DNA from: an uncultured Collinsella sp.
GTDB lineage: Bacteria > Actinomycetota > Coriobacteriia > Coriobacteriales > Coriobacteriaceae
Assembly (NCBI GenBank): GCA_934643435.1
Contig: CAKUCJ010000018.1
Location: 1 to 11,598, forward strand
Direction of reading: 5' to 3'
Length of the DNA stretch: 11,598 nucleotides
Shown: piece by piece, positions 1-6,329 of the stretch
Position numbering within the stretch: the stretch's first letter is position 1
Layout of the letters: each line of letters begins with the position of its first letter
Program-made: the position numbers and the translations under genes
The notes under the pieces: generated by a model
What the model was told of the DNA's origin: nothing
Databases searched by the model: none
What the model saw: only the letters and a program-made list of their open reading frames with translations

Positions 1-1177
1 GAATAGTACTTCCGATTTTAGCGGTAATCGCACCGCCGTTACCGTGCGATGTATTGTTATAAATATAGCCGCCGTTTATATTGATGGTTGTCGGTTCCTC
101 GGCGCTGATTGCGGCTCCACCCCCAATTTCATTAACGGAATTGCCGCAGATGTAGCCGCCGTCAATTTGCACTGTGCTGTTTGATGAATCGCAATAGATG
201 GCACTCTTGCTGCTGTTGCAGATTTTGCCGCCCTTAATAATCAGATTCGCTGCGTCACCTGACATCCAGAAAATCGGTTTCCCTTTTCCGTTTCCATCCA
301 GAGTACCGACACTCACTTCTTGTGGTACCGAGGGCACAGGAACCTCATACTGATCCACCGTTTCTGTTGTTTTGCCTGTGTTCGAATCCGTTACATTGGA
401 TTCAGTGACATAATAGGTTAAGGTTCCGTTTTCATAAGATGCCGTGTTCCCATACTTATTCCCTGTACTTGCTGTTTTTACCGGAGCGACGCTGTTTTCT
501 TTTATGTCTTGCGTCCCATCCTCGATCGTAAGCGTTGCCCCCGTTAAAATCTTAAAAAGGCTTTCCTCGGAATTTTCACTACTACTGTTGGTAAGTGTTT
601 TCCCGTTCAGATTCATGGTCACTTTTTTGTTTTCCGGTATTACCAACGGTGCGTTTACAACAGGAAAACTATCACGAAGTTTAATTTGAATGGTTTCTTC
701 TGGGCTGCTTAGTGCACTGAACAATTCTTCTTCACTGGAAACCAGCGCCCAACCATCGGCCATCTCTAACGCAGGCATTGCAGCCTCGTACATTTGGCTC
801 CGTTCCGATACCGAGCAATAGCCCACGAAGGAAGCATCAACTTCCTCCTGGTTTGTGCTGACAGCATCCCCAGCATTCTCAGAGGGCGCATCCGCTTCCT
901 GCCCGGATTCACCCTCCTGCGGAATGTTTTCTTTCTTATCGTCCTGCGTATCTTCTTCCGCCCCTACAGAATCGTTCTGCGTATTTTCTTCCTTCTCTGC
1001 AAATTCGCTTTCCGCTGGCTCTAAAGCAGAGCGGTCATCCTCGATATACTCCACGGACCCCGTCTCATTAACGGAGGCGGCCTCCAATGCGGCAGCCGGA
1101 AGGATCACCGCATTGAAAGTCAGTGCCAAGGTCGTGACGATCACAATGATCAAACGAAAATTTTTATATCCTGCCAT
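1..1177 (-). CDS. Large secreted surface protein with beta-helix repeats, N-terminal 392 residues (runs off left edge)
   Basis: An open frame runs without a stop from the ATG at 1177 to the window edge, giving 392 residues and one extra base. GGAG lies a short distance upstream, and the gene begins 31 bases after the sortase stop, so it is the fourth cluster gene. Residues 1 to about 35 form a signal peptide (basic start, hydrophobic IIVIVTTLALTF, AAA-type cleavage region). Residues 43-115 are acidic, rich in Glu, Asp, Gln and Asn, a probable extended stalk. From about 185 the text becomes beta-helix-like (MNLNGKTLT, LTIEDGT), and from about 310 it has glycine-rich rungs: LIIKGGKICN, VQIDGGYICGN, ININGGYIYNN, with GGGAAI and GGAI. 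This resembles large adhesin-like proteins of gut Firmicutes and Actinobacteria. An LPxTG anchor would be expected in the missing C-terminus but cannot be seen. A pilus tip or co-anchored adhesin is inferred from position only. Confidence 0.85.
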   Translation of the reverse strand, partial: MAGYKNFRLIIVIVTTLALTFNAVILPAAALEAASVNETGSVEYIEDDRSALEPAESEFAEKEENTQNDSVGAEEDTQDDKKENIPQEGESGQEADAPSENAGDAVSTNQEEVDASFVGYCSVSERSQMYEAAMPALEMADGWALVSSEEELFSALSSPEETIQIKLRDSFPVVNAPLVIPENKKVTMNLNGKTLTNSSSENSEESLFKILTGATLTIEDGTQDIKENSVAPVKTASTGNKYGNTASYENGTLTYYVTESNVTDSNTGKTTETVDQYEVPVPSVPQEVSVGTLDGNGKGKPIFWMSGDAANLIIKGGKICNSSKSAIYCDSSNSTVQIDGGYICGNSVNEIGGGAAISAEEPTTININGGYIYNNTSHGNGGAITAKIGSTI

Positions 1178-1208
1178 AGACCTTTTCTCCATTCTTCATC
1201 GGCGGCAC

Positions 1209-2033
1209 CTACAGTTTCCCTTTCTTCTGCTTTGGCAGCAGCAGGATAATCAGAAGCACCAGCAATATTGGGACTGCCACGATGGGCGCTACCATCAGCG
1301 GTTCAATCCGCACGGCATCCCCTGTGATACGAATGTCCTTCGGTTCTTCCTGACTCTCGATCCGGTGCCCCCGCACCAACATTCGGTGGGAATTGATGCC
1401 GTAGGGGGTACAGGTAATCATGGTGCATAGATCCTTGCCCGGTTCAATCAGCAGGGGATCGGTATCTTGGGGCTCGACAATGAGGATCTGGTCGATCTCG
1501 TAGGTCAGGATCTCATTCAGGACATGCAGCATAAACACATCGCCAACCTTGAGCTTGTCAAGATCGGTGAAGAGCCGGGCGCTTGGCAGGCCCCGGTGTC
1601 CGGAGAGCACACAGTGGCTTCCCGCACCGCCAACGGGCAGGCTGGTCCAGTCCAGATGCCCCACGGCGATCTGCAGGACGGACTCCTCAGTGCCGTGGTA
1701 GATGGGCAGCATCACATCGATCGTGGGGATCTCGATATAGCCCATGATGCCGTTGCCGCCGATATCCAGCAGGGATTTGTAGATCTCCTGCTGCTCGTCA
1801 GACAGGATGAAATCGTTGGGACGGTGGAGCAGAGACTGGTTATAATCCCGGGCGGCGTTCCAAAGTTCCTCATACTGTGCGTCATCGATATTTGCCACCT
1901 GTTCCTCGTAGCTGGCAATGGCCCGGGAGGAGTGGAAAGAGTTCCACCAATCGGCGAAGGAGGGGTACAGCATTAGGGACAAGCCTATGAGGAGTATTAA
2001 GATCAGCAGGATTGTAGAACGATGGTTTTTCAT
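1209..2033 (-). CDS. Class C (pilus-assembly) sortase
   Basis: A 274-residue membrane transpeptidase that would join pilin subunits by cleaving LPxTG-type signals and linking them to a pilin lysine. An N-terminal membrane segment (8-25) and a C-terminal one (about 248-266) flank the catalytic domain, as in class C sortases. The core shows MGYIEIPTIDVMLPIYHGT (97-115), VGHLDWTSLPVGG, LSGHRGLPSA with His146, and MITCTPYGINSHRMLVRG with Cys208 and Arg217. The 62-residue His-Cys and 9-residue Cys-Arg spacings fit the family. The usual lid tripeptide Asp-Pro-aromatic is not seen; the equivalent stretch reads RPNDFILSDEQQEIY (71-85). The gene follows the pilin by 87 bases containing a long palindrome, and no strong ribosome site precedes its ATG (only GAGAA), so translation may be weak compared with pilin. 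The adjacent pilin is its obvious substrate; the downstream surface protein may be a second. Confidence 0.95.
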   Translation of the reverse strand: MKNHRSTILLILILLIGLSLMLYPSFADWWNSFHSSRAIASYEEQVANIDDAQYEELWNAARDYNQSLLHRPNDFILSDEQQEIYKSLLDIGGNGIMGYIEIPTIDVMLPIYHGTEESVLQIAVGHLDWTSLPVGGAGSHCVLSGHRGLPSARLFTDLDKLKVGDVFMLHVLNEILTYEIDQILIVEPQDTDPLLIEPGKDLCTMITCTPYGINSHRMLVRGHRIESQEEPKDIRITGDAVRIEPLMVAPIVAVPILLVLLIILLLPKQKKGKL

Positions 2034-2074
2034 TGGATTCTCGTTAATTATGCAACGGTCTAAATTGCACTTGG

Positions 2075-2100
2075 TCCGGGAGGGCCAAGGCCCTCCCGGA
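2075..2100. repeat. Perfect palindrome between pilin and sortase genes (hairpin)
   Basis: Arms TCCGGGAGGGCC and GGCCCTCCCGGA pair perfectly over 12 bp around a central AA. It lies 20 bases past the pilin stop and 41 bases before the sortase start. No T-run follows on the minus strand, so it is not a canonical intrinsic terminator. A 3' stabiliser of pilin mRNA, a processing site or a partial attenuator is inferred. Confidence 0.85.
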
Positions 2101-2120
2101 GTGTAAGCAAAATGGAAGAA

Positions 2121-3560
2121 TTATTCGGAAGCGCTCATGCGCTTCTTGGCGATCAGCAAGACAACCGCACCGATGACCAGGATAGAGCCGAGGACATAGA
2201 AGATGGTGGTGCCGATGCCGCCGGTGCTGGGCAGCTCGGTGCCGGACTTGTTCTCGATTTCAACCTTCGCAACGTCGGTTGTATTCTGCTTGAGGGTATG
2301 GGTCATGTGCGCACCCTCGTCGGTAACAGTGTGGGAAATATCAACCTTGACAGGACCTGCCAGCTTATTGTAGCCGCCAGGAGCCTTGGTCTCTTCCAGG
2401 TAGTAGGTGTCAGCGTCAAGGCCTTCGACCGCAATCATGCCGTCATCACCAGAGACAAGCTTGGTGGCCTCCGCCTTCTCCTTAGTCCAGCCGGTCAGCT
2501 TTCCTTCGGTGACCTTAGCATAGTCTCTATTCTCTTCACTGCCCTTGTACAGAATAAACTCAGCGCCAGCCAGGGCCTTTTTGGCCTCGCCATCCATGTG
2601 ATACTTGTAGATGGGCAGCTTCCAAGTGTAAGTAGTGGTGGTATCATGCTCGGTGTGCTGCTTGTCGCCATAATCCAGCCAGGTTTCGTTGACATAACCG
2701 GTGCCAGCAACGGCATTACTCGTCAGTTTAGCGGTGTAGTTGATAACGATGTTGGTGTCAGCAGTGATGCTGTCCAGATAGGTCTGATTGAACACAATGT
2801 GGAAGGTGCAGCCATCGTTCAGGCCGGTAGTCACTACAGTATAATCTTCCCCCGCAGCCAGGGTGGTGTCGCCAGCCGTGATGGAGGTTACGCTGTCAAA
2901 TTTCAGATGAGAATCCATCTTATCGTGCACAAGATAGTTCCGAGCGCCGGGCTTTGCACTGATGGTGGACTTGAAATTCACGGTCTGGCCGATATCCGCA
3001 TCATTGACGTCTCCCCAGCTTTCGTCAGAATCCTCCTGGACCTTCTTTTCGATGGTGGGTTTCGTGTTCTTGTCCGTGATTTCCACGCTGGGATTTGTGG
3101 TATTCAATTCGCACAGAGCACCCACAGTAGAATCGACCAGATAGTAGCCAAGCTTCAGGTTTGAAATAGTAGCTGAGCCATCTGCGGTAGGCGTAACACT
3201 TCCGGCAACAGTCTTACCGGACAGCTGGCCCTTAGCAGCCTTAGCAAAGTCAGCAGCCTTAGCGTCCTTAACCCAGGTCACATAGCCCTGAGCGTCAACG
3301 GAAACGTACTCCTCTTGGGTTTCCAGCCATTCTTTCCAGGCAGGATTGGCCTTGTAGGCATATATATTGTTCTCTGCATCGTAGCTTTCCAGATACAGGA
3401 TCTGGTAGGCATTATAGGTCTCGCCCTTGAGGGCATTTGTGATGGTAATGCTACCACTCGTGGTGGTTTCCCCACCCTCCTCGGCAAAAGCGGTAGTGGC
3501 CAATCCCATAACCATAGCCAGTGCCAGGACCAGGCTCAAAATTTTTCTGCTCAATTTCAT
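2121..3560 (-). CDS. LPXTG-anchored major pilin (isopeptide-forming fimbrial subunit)
   Basis: A 479-residue precursor of a sortase-assembled pilus backbone. The start is the ATG at 3560, preceded by AGAAAGGA at good spacing and followed by a signal peptide (MKLSRKILSLVLALAMVMG, cleavage near AFA-EE at 26-27). The frame stays open upstream only by chance, to a TTG at 3752. The N-terminal domain has ITITNALKGETYNAYQIL and ends at LKLGYYLVD (136-143). The next domain begins KPTIEKKV (167-174) and ends near YVNETWLDYG (289-298). The third is Cna-B-like: IYKYHMDGEAKKALAGAEF (317-335, candidate isopeptide Lys319), E-box YYLEETKAPGGY (386-397, Glu390) and candidate Asn437. The sorting signal is LPSTG (443-447), a hydrophobic segment and a KKR tail. 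No classical YPK pilin motif is seen; Lys164 in VEITDKN is the likely cross-linking lysine by position. Signal peptidase lies upstream and the sortase downstream. Confidence 0.95.
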   Translation of the reverse strand: MKLSRKILSLVLALAMVMGLATTAFAEEGGETTTSGSITITNALKGETYNAYQILYLESYDAENNIYAYKANPAWKEWLETQEEYVSVDAQGYVTWVKDAKAADFAKAAKGQLSGKTVAGSVTPTADGSATISNLKLGYYLVDSTVGALCELNTTNPSVEITDKNTKPTIEKKVQEDSDESWGDVNDADIGQTVNFKSTISAKPGARNYLVHDKMDSHLKFDSVTSITAGDTTLAAGEDYTVVTTGLNDGCTFHIVFNQTYLDSITADTNIVINYTAKLTSNAVAGTGYVNETWLDYGDKQHTEHDTTTTYTWKLPIYKYHMDGEAKKALAGAEFILYKGSEENRDYAKVTEGKLTGWTKEKAEATKLVSGDDGMIAVEGLDADTYYLEETKAPGGYNKLAGPVKVDISHTVTDEGAHMTHTLKQNTTDVAKVEIENKSGTELPSTGGIGTTIFYVLGSILVIGAVVLLIAKKRMSASE

Positions 3561-3635
3561 AATAAGTATCCTTTCTTCTTTTTTCATACTGTTTTGGATA
3601 GTGGAACATCGCTCCCTTCTCACCCAGCGCCGGTT

Positions 3636-3664
3636 TTCTATTTCAATATGCCGAAGCCGTCCAA
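3636..3664 (-). promoter_or_regulatory. Weak candidate promoter in the signal peptidase-pilin gap
   Basis: In the 181-base gap before the pilin start, TTGGAC (3659-3664) and ATAGAA (3636-3641) are separated by 17 bases on the minus strand. The -35-like box is fair and the -10-like box is poor. A separate pilin promoter would make sense for the most abundant subunit, but this is inference. Nothing else is recognised in the gap except the pilin ribosome site. Confidence 0.2.
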
Positions 3665-3741
3665 GGGCCAGACCCGGAATACAGCTTTCCCGACGATTTA
3701 TTCCTCTGCCACACAGCCTATCCCCGTATTTCCAGGCGGCG

Positions 3742-4335
3742 TTAGTCCACAAAACCGATCCGCTTGATCGGCCACACTCTGAAAACGATTTTTCCTATGA
3801 TTTCTTCTTTTTCCACGCAGCCCACCAGAGACGACCGGGAGTCCACGCTGCTTTTCCGGTGGTCGCCCAGGACGAAAAAGGAATTCTCAGGTACGGTATA
3901 CGGATATTCAATGTCGGCGGTGCCATAGGATTTTTCGGTTAGGTACGGCTCATCCAGCAGGGTATTGTTCACATATACGTCGCCGCTGTCGGTGATGACA
4001 ACGTTGTCGCCGGGGCAGCCGATAACGCGCTTGACAAGAACGTGGTTGTTATAGTAGAAGGCGATTATGTCACCGGTTTTGAACTGTGGGGACTTCACCG
4101 ACACCACGATGTCCTCCTCCTGCAGGTTCGGATTCATGGAGGTGCCGTATATCTGCAAAACCGGCAGCAGCAGTGTAGCCATCAGCACACTGATCGCGGC
4201 CACGATCACCAGCGTATAGATGGTGCTGCGCAGCAGCTTTTTGTATCGGCTGCGATTTTTTTCTCGGTTGAGTTCGCCAGTGAGCTCGTCCACGGAGGGC
4301 ACAGCCGTATCGGTTGCTTTGTTTTCTGGTTTCAT
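3742..4335 (-). CDS. Type I signal peptidase (S26 family), pilus-linked
   Basis: A 197-residue membrane serine protease that removes signal peptides from exported proteins, here probably the pilin and the surface protein beside it. The ATG at 4335 is chosen because AGGAG sits 10 bases upstream; the TTG at 4353 lies at that ribosome site and is unlikely to be used. A charged cytoplasmic N-terminus (1-36) is followed by one membrane segment (about 38-60). The catalytic serine is in YGTSMNP (Ser66), the general-base lysine in VLVKRVIGCPGD (Lys102), and the conserved late box is LGDHRKSSVDSR (156-167). Both catalytic residues are present, unlike the inactive SipA-type proteins known in some streptococcal pilus loci. 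Short length and a single membrane segment fit the Gram-positive form. It is the first complete gene of the cluster; the pilin starts 181 bases after its stop. Confidence 0.93.
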   Translation of the reverse strand: MKPENKATDTAVPSVDELTGELNREKNRSRYKKLLRSTIYTLVIVAAISVLMATLLLPVLQIYGTSMNPNLQEEDIVVSVKSPQFKTGDIIAFYYNNHVLVKRVIGCPGDNVVITDSGDVYVNNTLLDEPYLTEKSYGTADIEYPYTVPENSFFVLGDHRKSSVDSRSSLVGCVEKEEIIGKIVFRVWPIKRIGFVD

Positions 4336-4386
4336 ACGGCCCTTTCTCCTCAATCAGGTGTGCGTGCTCAAAAATTCCTTGAAGTG

Positions 4387-4521
4387 CTAGTCAAAGAGCT
4401 CAATGCGCCGCTTGGCTTCCCTGTCCGCATCGGCGAGAATGGCCTGCCGCTGCTGCCTTTTCCCTGATTCCGCGATGTCCCGGGCAAGCGAACCCGTTTG
4501 ATGCCATAAATGCCCATGCGC
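4387..4521 (-). pseudogene. Possible C-terminal remnant of an unidentified gene at the treC/pilus junction
   Basis: Directly after the treC stop codon the same frame stays open for 44 codons and ends at a TAG at 4387-4389. The last 33 or so codons read like a genuine charged helical tail, ending ADREAKRRIELFD, with GC-rich codons. No start codon with a ribosome site belongs to it. The likeliest reading is the 3' end of a gene whose front was lost when the pilus cluster and the trehalose operon came together. A chance open frame cannot be excluded, and the parent family is not recognised. The signal peptidase start lies 51 bases beyond. No convincing promoter or terminator is visible in 4336-4521. 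Confidence 0.35.
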
Positions 4522-6240
4522 CTATTTACGAATGAGCGCATATCCCTCAAAGGGGCGAAGTGCCTGCAGGTCCTCAACATCCCCATAAGAGCGCAACAGC
4601 ACGTCCCACTCCCCTTGAGCCAGCAGTTCCCGGACTTCCGGGCCCACTTCGCTCATATCATCGGAGAAATTGGCAACCACAAGCATCGATCCAGGCGCGG
4701 ACATGTCTTCAATCGTCGCCGCCGACGCATCATAGGGCTCTCCGACAGGAAGGTTGCCAAATCGCCCATACGCGAGCACGGGCGCACTGTCCGCATCAAC
4801 AAAACGGACCTTGCCCGTCGCCACCACAGGCAACTCGTGCCGCAGCTCATTCACCTGACGATAGAACTCAAAAATTGAATTCGAAACGCCCACTTCGAGC
4901 TCCGCCGTTATCTCATCTTGGCTACAATCCTTCGCATCGCGAGCCATCGGAACCCAAGGCTCAGCGATCGAAAAACCATGGTGCACCTCGCCATTCCACT
5001 GCATAGGCAGGCGGCCGTTATCGCGCGAATGCATGTTAATGATCGCGAGCGCCTCTTCGGGTGCCTTTCCCTGCTCGAGCAAGATGCGGTAATAGTTGCG
5101 GCTCTCGACATCGTTGAACTCTTCGATGCTCGTAAAGTGTGCGTTGGTCGAGCCCAGCTCGTCACCTTGATAGATATAGGGCGTGCCGCGCAACAGGTCC
5201 ATAAAGAGCGCGAGCATCTTTGCCGCGGGAATGCGCAGGGAACCGTCGGTCCCAAAACGCGAGAGGGCGCGTGGCTGGTCGTGATTGTCCCAGAACACGG
5301 CATTCCAGCCGCCACCCGCCTGCATGCCCTCCTGCCAGGTCGAAAGGGTCTTCTGAAGCAGCACAAAGTCGGGCGCTTTGTTCACCCACTTCTGACCATT
5401 CTCAAAATCGACCTTAAGATGATGGAAGTTAAAGGTCATGGCGAGCTCATGGTTATGAGGCTGCGTATATCGAATGCAAGCCTCAAGGCCCGTCGAATTC
5501 ATCTCTCCGACCGTCATCATGCCCTCGATGCCGCCCTCGCGCACCAGCTCCTGGATGTAGCCGTCCACACGCGCACCGTCCGTGTAAAAGCGGCGACCAT
5601 CGCCCTCGTAGTCGTCTTCCCATGAATCTGGCTTATCGATTAGATTGATTACGTCGAAGCGAAAGCCGTCAACGCCCTTCTCGCGCCAAAAACGCAAGAC
5701 ATCGGCAACCTCATGCCTCACTTCAGGATTTTTCCAGTTGAGATCGGGTTGGCCCGGGTCAAATAGGTGCAGGTACCATTTGCCAACATGAGGCTCCCAG
5801 GTCCAGGCGGGACCGCCAAACTTCGAATCCCAGTTGCAGGGAAGCTCACGTGGTGTCCCCTCTTCAAAAATAAAGTAGTCCTGGTAGCGCTTGTCGCCCG
5901 CGATAGCTCGCTGAAACCACTCATGCTCGCTCGAAACATGGTTAAATACCATGTCGAGCATAAGGCCGATGCCGCGCGCATGCGCCTCGCGCGAAAGCTC
6001 TTCGAACTCCTCCATGGTTCCAAATCGCGGATCGATGCTTCGGTAATCGGCCACGTCGTAGCCGTTGTCCTTTTGCGGCGAGACAAAAAATGGGGTTATC
6101 CAGAGGTAATCGATACCAAGCTGCTTGAGGTAGTCGAGCTTTTGCGTGATGCCGGGCAGATCGCCCCAGCCGTCGCCATTAGAATCGTTAAAGCTCTTGG
6201 GATAGATTTGGTACACGACCTTATTACTGATATCGAGCAT
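4522..6240 (-). CDS. treC: Trehalose-6-phosphate hydrolase (GH13 alpha-glucosidase)
   Basis: A 572-residue cytoplasmic enzyme that hydrolyses trehalose 6-phosphate to glucose and glucose 6-phosphate after PTS import. The ATG at 6240 (MLDISNKVVYQIYPKSF) is chosen: GAGGA lies 6 bases upstream and the residues after it match where family members begin. A TTG 13 codons earlier is unlikely. The GH13 signatures are in order: QIYPKSFND near the start, DMVFNH (96-101), GFRFD with nucleophile Asp196, TVGEMNS with acid/base Glu246, and FWDNHDQPR with Asp321. NGYDVADY (59-66), RLPMQW (410-415) and the GEMNS form support trehalose-6-phosphate hydrolase or the closely related oligo-1,6-glucosidase; the treB and treR neighbours decide for TreC. 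Length is typical. It is the second gene of the treB-treC operon, 89 bases after treB with a hairpin between. No clear terminator follows it before the pilus cluster. Confidence 0.95.
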   Translation of the reverse strand: MLDISNKVVYQIYPKSFNDSNGDGWGDLPGITQKLDYLKQLGIDYLWITPFFVSPQKDNGYDVADYRSIDPRFGTMEEFEELSREAHARGIGLMLDMVFNHVSSEHEWFQRAIAGDKRYQDYFIFEEGTPRELPCNWDSKFGGPAWTWEPHVGKWYLHLFDPGQPDLNWKNPEVRHEVADVLRFWREKGVDGFRFDVINLIDKPDSWEDDYEGDGRRFYTDGARVDGYIQELVREGGIEGMMTVGEMNSTGLEACIRYTQPHNHELAMTFNFHHLKVDFENGQKWVNKAPDFVLLQKTLSTWQEGMQAGGGWNAVFWDNHDQPRALSRFGTDGSLRIPAAKMLALFMDLLRGTPYIYQGDELGSTNAHFTSIEEFNDVESRNYYRILLEQGKAPEEALAIINMHSRDNGRLPMQWNGEVHHGFSIAEPWVPMARDAKDCSQDEITAELEVGVSNSIFEFYRQVNELRHELPVVATGKVRFVDADSAPVLAYGRFGNLPVGEPYDASAATIEDMSAPGSMLVVANFSDDMSEVGPEVRELLAQGEWDVLLRSYGDVEDLQALRPFEGYALIRK

Positions 6241-6279
6241 TGCTCGTCCTCGCTCATCACCAGGGAATATGAAATACAA

Positions 6280-6314
6280 GAGCGCCGCTGATGGGCAAAG
6301 CCACCGCGGCGCTC
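6280..6314 (-). terminator. Intercistronic hairpin between treB and treC
   Basis: GAGCGCCGC (6280-6288) pairs perfectly with GCGGCGCTC (6306-6314), and the 17-base loop can form an inner GGC-AAA-GCC stem. On the minus strand it is followed by TTGTATTTC, only partly T-rich. It lies after the treB stop and before the treC ribosome site. A leaky terminator or an mRNA-stabilising element lowering treC relative to treB is inferred. Confidence 0.6.
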
Positions 6315-6329
6315 GTAGGGCACGTAGGG

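Noticed and set aside
444..1430. Plus-strand open frames across the left end (444-689, 794-1024, 855-1430)
   Set aside because: They are antisense to the surface-protein gene, which has a signal peptide and repeat structure in its frame.
2112..3164. 350-codon open frame on the plus strand
   Set aside because: It is fully antisense to the pilin, whose domains and LPSTG signal are unmistakable; its translation shows no family features.
3561..3752. Upstream extension of the pilin frame to a TTG at 3752
   Set aside because: The extension has no signal-peptide character, whereas the ATG at 3560 has a ribosome site and a perfect signal peptide right after it.
4516..4541. ATGCGC / GCGCAT inverted repeat across the treC stop, considered as a terminator
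   Set aside because: The arms are only 6 bp with a 14-base loop and no T-run follows on the minus strand.
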